In this document: positions 9,644 through 18,751 of the stretch, piece after piece
How positions within the stretch are numbered: the stretch's first letter is position 1
Layout of the letters: each line of letters begins with the position of its first letter
NCBI RefSeq assembly: GCF_021729155.1
Contig: NZ_JAJQYA010000003.1
Coordinates: 230,706 to 294,705 of the forward strand
DNA length: 64,000 nt
Source of the DNA: Membranihabitans marinus
Lineage (GTDB): Bacteria > Bacteroidota > Bacteroidia > Chitinophagales > Saprospiraceae
Direction of reading: 5' to 3'
The notes under the pieces: generated by a model
The model's input: the letters and a program-made list of their open reading frames with translations, nothing else
What the model was told of the DNA's origin: nothing
The model's database searches: none
Made by a program: the position numbers and the translations under genes

Positions 9644-9940
9644 CTATCTCAAACTATTGTAAAGTCGTTCTGCCAAGGTCAACCACTCCTCATCGTAATC
9701 CATGTTGTTCCTAGATAATCCCCCCCTGCGATACCAATACGACGCATTTCCGTAATCGCCTTCTGTTTTATGTATAAATCCATGGATTAGACAGGGTAGA
9801 GCCTGATCTAAGTGTTGGATTAGTTCATGTGCCTCATCTAAATCTCGACGGTGTAGATGCCATAAAGCCATAAAGCTAGGATTGTTCTGAGAGGGTAGAT
9901 CTGTAGATTGTAGTTGTAGGAGGAATTCACTGAAATTCAT
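9644..9940 (-). CDS. Conserved small protein of unknown function (WYRR motif)
   Basis: 98 residues from the ATG at 9938-9940; an in-frame ATG at 10021 would add 27 residues of basic Tyr/Leu-rich sequence that I judge non-native. The protein is soluble and mostly helical, with MALWHLHRRDLDEAHELIQ in the middle and EGDYGNASYWYRRGG after it. That pattern, a TPR-like helix pair followed by a WYRR box, recurs from memory in many Bacteroidota genomes without an assigned function. It is leftward and divergent from the ABC-F gene. Real gene is likely; function unknown. Confidence 0.65.
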   Translation of the reverse strand: MNFSEFLLQLQSTDLPSQNNPSFMALWHLHRRDLDEAHELIQHLDQALPCLIHGFIHKTEGDYGNASYWYRRGGLSRNNMDYDEEWLTLAERLYNSLR

Positions 9941-10071
9941 TTTCGTAATTATTTCTGGTAAAATATAATAATATTTTAATCTATACAGTAGTTTTGCAAT
10001 CAATAATTCCATAGAGTTCAATATGGGTTTAATGACCTATTGAATCAAATTTATCCAAATAACTAGGCTAT

Positions 10072-11919
10072 ATGCATATTTTAAGCGCTGAAAATCTTTC
10101 TAAATCTTACGGAGACAAGGTTCTGTTTGAAAATCTTACTTTTCACATGAATCAAGGAGATAAGATGGGACTCATTGCACCAAACGGAACGGGGAAAAGT
10201 ACCTTGTTGAAAATGGTTTGTGGGATTATTCCATCCGATGCCCTAGGCAGTAAGATTTTTATACATCCATCCGTTAGGGTAGGCTTTTTGCAACAAGCAG
10301 AAGATGTCAATCCAGAGGATAGTATTATGGATTATATTTTTAGTTCCCCTCTACCTCAGATTCAAGCTTTAAAAAAATACAAACAAGCCGTGATTAATCA
10401 AGATGATAACTTGTTGACGGAAGCCAATCAATTAATGGATCAAAGCCAAGGGTGGAATATTGAAGCGCGAATAGAAGAGATACTATCTAAATTAAATGTG
10501 CCCGCATTCGATGCCGTATTGGGATCTCTAAGTGGGGGACAAATGAAGAGAGTTTCTTTGACCAAGTTATTGATCGATGATCCCGATTTGTTGATTTTGG
10601 ATGAGCCTACCAACCATCTCGATGTAGAGATGATAAAGTGGTTGGAGAATTATCTCTCCATGGCCAATAAATCCATATTTATGGTGACCCATGATCGTTA
10701 TTTTTTAGAAGATGTCTGCAATCAGATAATAGAAATATATGATGGGCAATTGTTTACCTATGCGGGAAGTTATTCACAGTATCTCGAGAAAAAGGAAGAG
10801 CGTAGGGCTTGGGAAGTAGAGCAGAAAGATAAGGCCAGTAAGGTTATGAAAAAGGAATTGGAATGGTTGAGGCGAATGCCCAAAGCCAGAACCACCAAGA
10901 ACAAGGCAAGAGTAGATTCTTTTGACGATATCAAAAAAGCGGCCCAGAAGTCGATTTACAGTCATGAATTGACCTTTAATATAGAGCCGAGAAGATTGGG
11001 GTCTAAAATCTTGGAATTTGAAAACGTAAGCAAGAGTTACGGCAGTCACGAGGTGATAAAATCGTTTTCTTACAAATGGCAAAAAGGGGAAAAAATAGGG
11101 CTGGTCGGTAAAAATGGAGCGGGGAAATCTACCCTTCTCAATCTAATAACACAAAATATAGAGCCGGACAGCGGTCAGATCGTTCACGGAACTACCATTC
11201 ACTTTGGTTACTTCAATCAACAGGGAATGCAGGTGGAGAATGATCAACCCATTATCGACATCATTAAGTCTGTGGCCGACCACATACCTACCAAGGGTGG
11301 GGGGACTATGACGGCGGAACAGTTGATGGAGAGATTCATGTTCCCCCGTTCTCAACAACGAGTCTATTATTCTCTCTTGAGTGGAGGAGAAAAAAGGAGA
11401 TTGTATTTATTGAAGATTCTCATGACCAATCCCAATTTCTTGATCTTGGATGAGCCGACCAATGATTTAGATATTTTGACCCTCAATACTTTGGAGGAAT
11501 TCTTGATGGAATTTGAAGGATGTGTGATTATCGCCAGTCACGATAGATACCTTACCGACAAAATCGCCGATCACTTATTGATTCTCGACGGTCAGGGTGG
11601 GATCAAAGATTTCAATGGCAGCTATGGCGCTTATCTGGAATGGCAACGCGAATTTGATGCAGAAAAGCAGAAATCAAAACAAGATAAAAGTCCTTCGACG
11701 AAGCCCAAAGAAAACGACTACGAACTTCGTAAGAAAGTTAAAAGCCTTGAAAATCAAATTGACAAGCTGGAAAAGGAAAAGGTCAAATTGGAAAACAAAT
11801 TTAACGATCCCAATTTAAGTCTGGAAGAAATTCAGAAATGGAATACAGCCTTGGGGGAAATTAAAGAACAAATAGTAATAAAAGAAGAAGAATGGGAGGC
11901 CTTGGTTGAAAATTTATAA
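10072..11919 (+). CDS. ABC-F family ATPase, Uup-like
   Basis: 615 residues with two ABC domains and no membrane segments. Domain 1 has the Walker A GTGKSTLLK, signature LSGGQMKR and Walker B LLILDEPTNHLD. Domain 2 has GAGKSTLL, LSGGEKRR and LILDEPTNDLD. A charged linker of about 80 residues separates them, and a C-terminal coiled coil (about 545-615, Lys/Glu-rich) follows, as in Uup-type members. ABC-F proteins act on the ribosome or on DNA-linked processes rather than in transport. Antibiotic-resistance ABC-F proteins usually have other linkers, so a housekeeping role is more likely. No operon partner is evident. Confidence 0.88.
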   Translation: MHILSAENLSKSYGDKVLFENLTFHMNQGDKMGLIAPNGTGKSTLLKMVCGIIPSDALGSKIFIHPSVRVGFLQQAEDVNPEDSIMDYIFSSPLPQIQALKKYKQAVINQDDNLLTEANQLMDQSQGWNIEARIEEILSKLNVPAFDAVLGSLSGGQMKRVSLTKLLIDDPDLLILDEPTNHLDVEMIKWLENYLSMANKSIFMVTHDRYFLEDVCNQIIEIYDGQLFTYAGSYSQYLEKKEERRAWEVEQKDKASKVMKKELEWLRRMPKARTTKNKARVDSFDDIKKAAQKSIYSHELTFNIEPRRLGSKILEFENVSKSYGSHEVIKSFSYKWQKGEKIGLVGKNGAGKSTLLNLITQNIEPDSGQIVHGTTIHFGYFNQQGMQVENDQPIIDIIKSVADHIPTKGGGTMTAEQLMERFMFPRSQQRVYYSLLSGGEKRRLYLLKILMTNPNFLILDEPTNDLDILTLNTLEEFLMEFEGCVIIASHDRYLTDKIADHLLILDGQGGIKDFNGSYGAYLEWQREFDAEKQKSKQDKSPSTKPKENDYELRKKVKSLENQIDKLEKEKVKLENKFNDPNLSLEEIQKWNTALGEIKEQIVIKEEEWEALVENL

Positions 11920-12010
11920 AATGTGATTAAAAGTTATTGGCATTTGTAATGTCAATTTTTTCCCATTGTAGTAAATTTAAATACCTTTATAAGCAAATAA
12001 ATCCATTTAA

Positions 12011-14437
12011 ATGATGAACAAAGTAGCGATTAAGAACAATGCTATCTCATTAGGAATATTTATACTCATCAGTATTGCCCTTTTTTACCCTCAAATCCAG
12101 GGCAAACAATACAGATCAGGAGATAATCTAGAGTATACCGCCAAGAGTGAAGAATTGCGTCAATTAAATAAGGAGTTAGGTCGCAGAGTGCTTTGGGCAG
12201 ATGCTATCTTTAGTGGGATGCCAGCTTATTTTGTTCATTTGCCCTATACAGGGAATGTTCTCAAAGGTATAAATGATATTATTGTCTTTACCATTGGCAG
12301 ACCCATTGGTTTATTCCTCTTGGGATTAATCATCGTGTTTTTGTGTTTAAAGGCCATTGGAGTCAGTCATTGGATGGCCACTATCGGGGCTCTCGCCGCA
12401 GTAATTACGACCAATAATTTTATCTTATACAGTGCCGGTCATATGAGTAAGATCATGACGGTATTCTATATTCCTTTTTTGCTTTCGGGTACCATTTTAC
12501 TTTTTAGAAAGCGGATTTTTTATGGTTTCTTATTGTTTTCCGTCGGTGCAGTAATGACGATCATGGCCAATCACCCTCAGATGATATATTATTTTGCCTT
12601 GGTCCTCATCCCTTATTTTGCATATGAAACCTTTCGTTATATCAAGGCCAAGGAATGGATTACTCCCGTTAAAATATACGGCTTGTTGGTCCTAGGTGTG
12701 ACCTTAGGGGTGTTGGGTAATATGTCAAGAATATGGACTACTATAGAATACACCAATGCATCGACACGTGGAGGTTCTGTTCTCAAAGAAGTAGCCAGTA
12801 CCAATAGTGAAAAAGGATTGGGCTGGGACTATGCCATGCAATGGAGCAATGGTATTGTGGATATTATCCCTTCCTTGATTCCCGGAGCTGCTGGCGGAGC
12901 CAATCAAGAACCAGTGCCAGAAGGAAGTCAACTCGAAACTCTCTTAAAACAAAATAATTCTCCCAAACAGAATGGTCGATACTTAGGTCCGTTGTATTGG
13001 GGCAAATTGCCATTTACTTCTGGTCCCATTTATTTTGGCGCTGCCTTGTTGTGGATGGTCGTTTTTGGCTTTAAATATTTAGAAAACCAATACAAATGGT
13101 TGTTTGGAGGAGCTATTCTGTTGACCATCTTACTGTCAATGGGTAAGAATGCCGCCTTTCTCAATCATTTTTTATTTAATTATTTCCCCAAATTTAACAA
13201 CTTTAGAGCTCCCAATAGTGCTCTGAGTATCTTGCCTATGTTCTTGGCCTATGCAGGTGTGATGGGGTTGGATAAATATAAAGAAGAGTTCCAGTCTCTT
13301 AAAAATAAGACCGTTCCCAAGTACTTTTGGATTAGCATCATAGTACTGGCCGGATTTTGCTTAATAATTGCCGTTCTAGGTACTTCGCTGTTTTCTTTTG
13401 AAGGGGCCAACGCCGATACCTATGCCCAACAAAATGTATTGAATATTATCGTGGAAGCCCGACAGATATTGTTGAAGCAGGATAGTATGCGTTCATTTAT
13501 GTTTGTACTCTTGGCTGCATTGCCATTTTGGATTTATTTTACCAAGAAAATCAATTACCAAATTGCTACCGCTATCCTTGGTGTCGTATTAATGTTGGAT
13601 GCCATTCCCATTGGATTTAGGTATTTTAATAAGGATAACTTCCGAACAGAGCGATCTATAGAAAGTGTATTTGCCCCTCGACCTGTGGATCAAGATATTT
13701 TATCCAGAGAAAATAATCGAGAAACCTATAGGGTATTGGACTATTCTGTCAATACCATGAATACCAATATGACTTCTTTTCATCACAATACCATAGGAGG
13801 ATACCACGCATTGAAGATGTCTAGATATCAGGATATCCTCAATGGTTATATTGCAAAAAATAGTCCAGAGGTGTTGAATATGCTCAATACCAAATATATT
13901 ATAGGACAGGATGGCAAACTCAATGTCAATACCAATGCCAATGGTGTGGCTTGGTTTGTGTCCAATGCAGAGTATGTCGATAGTCCAGATGCGGAATATC
14001 TCGCCCTAGAAAGCTTGCAAACCAAAGAGACTGCTGTGGTCAATGCAGTGGATTTCGGTGATGTCACAGGTAATAAAACCACTTTCTCCAAAGGTCAAGT
14101 TGTGCCGCTACAGCTGGTGCCAGATGATCTCATCTATGAAACGGAAAATGATGATGAAGGTCTATTGGTCTTGTCGGAATTGTGGTATGATGGTCCAGGA
14201 TGGAAGGCTTATGTCGATGGACAGGAAGTACCATTGATTCGGACCAATTTTGCCTTGAGAGCATTGGTCGTTCCTGCTGGTAAGCATCAGGTGAGTCTAC
14301 AGTTTAAACCTCAGAGTTATTTGATGGGAGAAAGGATTGCTCTCATAGTATCTCTTTTGCTTACTTTGGGCTTGATTTACTTTATCGGTAAGGAATATTT
14401 CGGACTGTTTGCCAGAACTAAGTCGTCATCTAAGTAG
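12011..14437 (+). CDS. YfhO-like multi-pass membrane protein
   Basis: 808 residues. The first 540 or so hold about 12 transmembrane segments of the GT-C-like YfhO type; the last 260 form a soluble extracytoplasmic part ending with one more helix (about 775-800). Recognisable segments are FYPQIQGKQYRSGD near the N-terminus and RAPNSALSILPMFLAYAG in the middle. YfhO proteins are thought to transfer sugars from lipid carriers to envelope glycans, known for lipoteichoic acid glycosylation in Firmicutes; the acceptor in Bacteroidota is not known. It sits beside the polysaccharide region, which fits a glycan role. Confidence 0.8.
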   Translation: MMNKVAIKNNAISLGIFILISIALFYPQIQGKQYRSGDNLEYTAKSEELRQLNKELGRRVLWADAIFSGMPAYFVHLPYTGNVLKGINDIIVFTIGRPIGLFLLGLIIVFLCLKAIGVSHWMATIGALAAVITTNNFILYSAGHMSKIMTVFYIPFLLSGTILLFRKRIFYGFLLFSVGAVMTIMANHPQMIYYFALVLIPYFAYETFRYIKAKEWITPVKIYGLLVLGVTLGVLGNMSRIWTTIEYTNASTRGGSVLKEVASTNSEKGLGWDYAMQWSNGIVDIIPSLIPGAAGGANQEPVPEGSQLETLLKQNNSPKQNGRYLGPLYWGKLPFTSGPIYFGAALLWMVVFGFKYLENQYKWLFGGAILLTILLSMGKNAAFLNHFLFNYFPKFNNFRAPNSALSILPMFLAYAGVMGLDKYKEEFQSLKNKTVPKYFWISIIVLAGFCLIIAVLGTSLFSFEGANADTYAQQNVLNIIVEARQILLKQDSMRSFMFVLLAALPFWIYFTKKINYQIATAILGVVLMLDAIPIGFRYFNKDNFRTERSIESVFAPRPVDQDILSRENNRETYRVLDYSVNTMNTNMTSFHHNTIGGYHALKMSRYQDILNGYIAKNSPEVLNMLNTKYIIGQDGKLNVNTNANGVAWFVSNAEYVDSPDAEYLALESLQTKETAVVNAVDFGDVTGNKTTFSKGQVVPLQLVPDDLIYETENDDEGLLVLSELWYDGPGWKAYVDGQEVPLIRTNFALRALVVPAGKHQVSLQFKPQSYLMGERIALIVSLLLTLGLIYFIGKEYFGLFARTKSSSK

Positions 14438-14687
14438 TAAATTATTTTCTTAGATTTTATTACGAAAGCTCGGCGCATCTCTGATCTTACACAGGAATGG
14501 AAGAAGCTTGTATGGCTTACGTTACAGATTTGCAGTGGAATACAGACTACTGTGATGATGAGATTCAAGGTAATACCCAGAGTGTTATCTGTATAGAGGT
14601 TAGACCGTAAATATTAATCACATATTCTGACAAATAATCTAATTTTAGGAAATATTAGCACATTAGAATGTAATTACAAAAGTACCA

Positions 14688-15638
14688 CTACTTTTTATGT
14701 CTTAGGATAAAAGCACATGCATCTCCCTGATTTGTTTTGTTGAGTTCCTTTGCTCTTTCTTTGTATTGTTTAATATCTTCCTTGGAGAAAATGGATTTTT
14801 CTGGGTTAATAGCATAAGACTTTTCTGTCTTTAACGGAATATCGTGGGCGTTTTGTTCACTGCCCCAGAACTGAAATGCAGTAGAGTCGTAGATTACTTT
14901 TTCAATTACAAGATTATTTTCCTCTGCTAGTATTTTCATGCTTTCTACAGAATGCAAAAAGAAATGACGAGGGGCATCTAATTGGACCCAGTTTTCTTTG
15001 TAGTGATTCCAGGCATAGGAAGAAGTGGTAGGGACTCTTATGATGCAGTAGCCATTGGGGGATAACAACCGACTGACGGTGTTGAGGGTCTCCCTTGGAT
15101 CGGACATATGTTCAAAGGAATGGTGAAACATGATTAAGTCGTATTGACCAGTAATTTCGTGAATGGTTTTTTTGAATACTTTAATGCCATTCGTCAGCTC
15201 TAAATCATGAATTACATAGGGATCAACTCCCATAAGATTTTCAAGCCCAATTTCATTTAATTCAAGTAATAGTTTTCCGTTTCCACTTCCGACATCGAGA
15301 ATATTAGATTTTGCATTTATTTGAGCCTCTGATAATATTTCTAATTTCGTTCCGGGTAGGTATAGATTGAGTAATTTGCCGATTAAGCCTTTGCCCAACA
15401 AAGCATAGGTGTCTCGTTTTTTTCTCAAATAACCCAATTTTTTCAATTCGGGTTTTTGAAAACTATAATAATTATCTGGGTAATAATCCTGAATGTTTTC
15501 AGGAATTTCTGCTATTTGTAAACAGTTGCAGTTACTGCAATGGAAATATTCAAATTCATCTCGAAATCCAAACATCATTTCACGGACAAAATAGGTTTTT
15601 AGTCCGTCTACACTGTTGCAAACAGCACATTTTTTCAT
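14688..15638 (-). CDS. Class I SAM methyltransferase with N-terminal zinc-ribbon motif
   Basis: 316 residues. The N-terminus has two Cys pairs (CAVC at 4-7, CSNC near 33-36), suggesting a small zinc ribbon. The SAM-binding motif DVGSGNGKLLLEL follows near residue 115, with the usual FHHSFEHMSDP post-motif. Such methyltransferases are frequent in O-antigen and capsule clusters, where they methylate sugars, but other substrates are possible. It is leftward, downstream of the GT2 and pyruvyl transferase genes and separated from them by about 300 bp. Confidence 0.75.
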   Translation of the reverse strand: MKKCAVCNSVDGLKTYFVREMMFGFRDEFEYFHCSNCNCLQIAEIPENIQDYYPDNYYSFQKPELKKLGYLRKKRDTYALLGKGLIGKLLNLYLPGTKLEILSEAQINAKSNILDVGSGNGKLLLELNEIGLENLMGVDPYVIHDLELTNGIKVFKKTIHEITGQYDLIMFHHSFEHMSDPRETLNTVSRLLSPNGYCIIRVPTTSSYAWNHYKENWVQLDAPRHFFLHSVESMKILAEENNLVIEKVIYDSTAFQFWGSEQNAHDIPLKTEKSYAINPEKSIFSKEDIKQYKERAKELNKTNQGDACAFILRHKK

Positions 15639-15942
15639 AGCTTCATTGTTTTAAGATGTCCTTTTATTATGTTAAAATTCGAGTAAATATATACAATTTG
15701 GTTGATTGTTGTACATGGTAATTAATTTTTACTGTTGTCTGTTTTCAGACTGCTCCGCTTTTATTTTATTGTTAATGTATGTCTATATAATTAGAGAACA
15801 TATTATAATTGAATAGGGAAATTTTAAATTCATGTGGAATAATAGGATAATATCAACGACAAGAGTTATAGCTGTCTCTAACTATGTCTAGGCTTTGCGA
15901 TAGTAATGTATTGATTCGTAGATTTTTATGGTGCGATCTGAG
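15639..15942. other. Intergenic region, AT-rich
   Basis: 304 bp between two leftward genes. A small hairpin (GTCTG/CAGAC, 15737-15750) without a T-run is the only structure I see. No ORF or RNA gene is recognisable. It presumably contains the promoter of the methyltransferase gene. Confidence 0.5.
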
Positions 15943-16878
15943 TTATTTGCTTAAATCTCGACTTAGATAGTAAGACATTCGTTGATTGAGATTAAGTTTT
16001 CTGAGTTTGAAAATTCTTTTCAATTCTACAAAGATATATTGAAAGGTATTCCCAATGTCTTTGAGTTTACCTTTGGCCAGTAGTTTGATAATTTGTAGAG
16101 AAAGTCTCAATTTAAAAACAACAATGGTCTGAATTTTTTTGGCAAAACCTTCTTTGTATTTAAGGTCTAAGATGCATCTTGATAAAATAGATTGAATTTT
16201 ACCTCTTGGTGGTAGATTCAACACACTGTGGATGTGAGCGATTCTGGCCTTGGGAACAAGTAGAGATTTTCGATCTTGGTTTTGAAGGCGAATATTAAAA
16301 TCATTGTCTTCACCATACATATAAAATACTGGATCGAATAAACTTTCTGTAGTTATGATATCTGTGGGAATTCCGAGACAAGCTCCACTGTATTCTTGAA
16401 TGGGGTAACCGTCTTTCAATGGTTTTTGAAGAACCAAATCGGTGAGATATTGATCGGCTGAATAAAGGTAATGCTTTACAAAATGCTCTTCTATTTTTTG
16501 AAACTGATAATTGAAGATAATGGGGATAATAATGTTGTCTGGGTAGGAGAGGTGGGCATCTAACATGGCATCAATAAAATGCTCATCCACTACGGTATCT
16601 TGATTTAAAAGAATAATTAGTTCACAGTTTTTTTGAATAGCTGCGCGGTACCCCAGATTACAAGCCCTACCAAATCCTATTCCCGGTTTGGTAGAAACAA
16701 TATGGCATTGATTACTAAATTTTAATACGTACTCATTTTCCTTGTCTTGGGTTGAGTTGTCTACGATAAAAATGTTGAAATCAACTTCTTTACACGAAGT
16801 CAGTGAGGCTATGCAGTTATCAATAACATGGCTACCATTATAGTATGGAATGATGACGCCGATGGTCTTTTGATTCAT
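15943..16878 (-). CDS. Family 2 glycosyltransferase
   Basis: 311 residues from the ATG at 16876-16878; an upstream ATG at 16908 adds ten residues outside the fold. The N-terminus shows the GT-A pattern IGVIIPYYNGSHVI, then IFIVDNSTQD, and a DXD-like region LLNQDT near residue 100. PGIGFGRACNLGYR resembles the rhamnosyltransferase branch. It is a cytosolic enzyme that adds a sugar from a nucleotide donor to a glycan. The gene follows the pyruvyl transferase gene on the same strand, 66 bp away, suggesting one operon. Confidence 0.8.
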   Translation of the reverse strand: MNQKTIGVIIPYYNGSHVIDNCIASLTSCKEVDFNIFIVDNSTQDKENEYVLKFSNQCHIVSTKPGIGFGRACNLGYRAAIQKNCELIILLNQDTVVDEHFIDAMLDAHLSYPDNIIIPIIFNYQFQKIEEHFVKHYLYSADQYLTDLVLQKPLKDGYPIQEYSGACLGIPTDIITTESLFDPVFYMYGEDNDFNIRLQNQDRKSLLVPKARIAHIHSVLNLPPRGKIQSILSRCILDLKYKEGFAKKIQTIVVFKLRLSLQIIKLLAKGKLKDIGNTFQYIFVELKRIFKLRKLNLNQRMSYYLSRDLSK

Positions 16879-16944
16879 AGATACAAAGTATTTCCTAAAG
16901 AAGTTCAAATGGTTGAAAATACTTATTTGAAATTAAAACCATCA

Positions 16945-18117
16945 TTAATTTAAACAGTTTTTTATGTTTTTTATGGATTGGTAGTATAATTCTTTTTGGT
17001 GTTCTGTATCCTCTATGATTTTTTGTCGGTCGGTATTCAGTGCAATTTTTGCCTTATCCAAAAAATTATTGCAACGACTAGGTTCATTAATTGGGGTTTT
17101 GCCCCATGTTTTTAAATATCCTAAAACCTTTTTTTGTTTTGGATTGAGTCCAATATAAGGGACTCCATAACTCATTGCGGATATAATCCCGTGTAGACTA
17201 GTACCTATATAGAGTCTACTTTGGGCTATTAAGAGAATGATTTCATATACATTGGGATTGTCGATGAATTCGTAAGAACATGATAATTGACCAGCTATAA
17301 TTTTTAAAACTTTATCGTCTTCATGACCGGGAGCTGTCCCTATTGGACATAATACGATGGTAGAATTCGTTTCTTTACCCAACTGATTGAGTTGCTCTAC
17401 GATCTGGGGAACGTTGTTGTTGTGTTTATGCTTACCAATTTGAACAAATATATAGGGTTGGTCTGTCAATTTCTTTATCGATGTTCTGACTTTAATATGA
17501 GACTTTAGATGGTCAATGGAAAAAACATCAGATAATATGATGGCAGAATCGGGATATAAATGCGAATGGTTAATGCCTTCTTCTTCCAAAAGTGAAAGGG
17601 TTATATTTTCACGTACTGCTATATAATCTGAGTCGGATAATCTCGGATAGCATTTTTCAGGTATTGATGTTCCTCCCACCGAATTGTAAGCCACAGTTAT
17701 ATCGCCTTCAAAGTCAGATTTGTTAATACAGAAGGGAAAGTTACTTTTCCCCCCAAGGATTTTTTTCGCTAAGCCCAAAGAAGAAAATACTCGTACCGTG
17801 ACCTTATTTAAAAGTGCAAAATACAATGGATTGATAAATCCTAGTAATTTGTCCCAATTGGCACCTATACTTTCTCCTCCTGCCACTATTACATTGTGAT
17901 GGCCAGATTTGTTTAATTCATTGACAAAGGCGTGATAGTTCTGGGTTTTTACCCCACCCACTTCGGTATAGTCAGCGTCTACTATTGAAAAATAATTAAA
18001 TTGAAATTTGTCTGGATACTGAGATTCTAGGGCGTATTTTATCATTTTTGGAAATAGAAGATCTCCGTAATTGAATCGATCATAAGGTCCAATAATATTA
18101 ATCTTTGTTTTTCCCAT
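16945..18117 (-). CDS. Polysaccharide pyruvyl transferase family protein
   Basis: 390 residues matching the CsaB/WcaK-type pyruvyl transferase fold: the N-terminal INIIGPYDRFNYGDLLFP motif and the C-terminal GTSLHGIISAMSYGVPYIGL motif with its family histidine. These enzymes add a ketal-linked pyruvate to a sugar of a surface polysaccharide. The gene is first in a leftward run with the GT2 and probably the methyltransferase. A hairpin (about 18136-18165) lies in its upstream leader. The actual sugar acceptor is unknown. Confidence 0.82.
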   Translation of the reverse strand: MGKTKINIIGPYDRFNYGDLLFPKMIKYALESQYPDKFQFNYFSIVDADYTEVGGVKTQNYHAFVNELNKSGHHNVIVAGGESIGANWDKLLGFINPLYFALLNKVTVRVFSSLGLAKKILGGKSNFPFCINKSDFEGDITVAYNSVGGTSIPEKCYPRLSDSDYIAVRENITLSLLEEEGINHSHLYPDSAIILSDVFSIDHLKSHIKVRTSIKKLTDQPYIFVQIGKHKHNNNVPQIVEQLNQLGKETNSTIVLCPIGTAPGHEDDKVLKIIAGQLSCSYEFIDNPNVYEIILLIAQSRLYIGTSLHGIISAMSYGVPYIGLNPKQKKVLGYLKTWGKTPINEPSRCNNFLDKAKIALNTDRQKIIEDTEHQKELYYQSIKNIKNCLN

Positions 18118-18751
18118 TATTATATAGTTTTACCAATTTGATTTAAGTATTGAGCTTAAAATCAAAGTTGAGGTAATTATTTAAGTGTAGTTTTAGAGAG
18201 TATTGGTTACAAGTAGTTTAGTAATATTTTCTACTTCAAAACCAATTTATTTTCATATAATATTAATGTAACGCAGATTCAATTCTTAAATTGTGGAATA
18301 TATTGATATTTTCTTTCTATTTCTTATTTCAAATATCATAGGATACAGATTCTAAACTTAGAAAAGGACGACTATTTCCTGTCATACTCTATATCTTGAG
18401 TATTTGAGCTGAATAATATGTATTAGATTATTTGTAATGAAATTGTTATATAATTTATTTTTTTTGCGACTCGGAGAAGTTGAATTTTAGTAAGGATTTT
18501 AAATTTGAAAGGGAATTTTTCTTATTTTTCATTTCGAAATAAGAGGATGAAAAAATATTCCTTTTTCATCATTTTAATGAATAATGGAGTTGCATATGTG
18601 CTGGGTGAAATATACAATGAGATAAGTACATGATTAAACTAAGAAACTGTAAATTTTGGATTTTGACATCTGTAAGCAATAATTCTAGCTGTCTAGAAAA
18701 TACTTCCTATATAATTTATCGATAAATAAGAATATTTTCAATCTTTGCGAA
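18118..18751. other. Divergent intergenic region of the polysaccharide cluster
   Basis: 634 bp, very AT-rich, between the leftward pyruvyl transferase gene and the rightward GT4 gene. It holds an inverted repeat near 18136-18165, a 9-bp stem terminator-like hairpin GATGAAAAA/TTTTTCATC at 18546-18570, and the 18-bp sequence shared with the second GT4 copy (18729-18746). I see no coding sequence. It is much longer than other divergent spacers in the window. Confidence 0.5.
18729..18746 (+). repeat. 18-bp upstream element shared by both GT4-flippase cassettes (copy 1)
   Basis: AGAATATTTTCAATCTTT ends 5 bp before the GT4 start codon. The same 18 bases occur at 25228-25245, again just 5 bp before the start of the truncated GT4 copy. 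It may be a promoter or translation signal carried along in the duplication. Confidence 0.6.

Noticed and set aside
14497..14610. A 37-codon frame between the YfhO-like gene and the methyltransferase gene (MEEACMAYVTDLQW)
   Set aside because: It has no recognisable family and no clear promoter; it may be a fragment of a lost gene but I cannot support a call.
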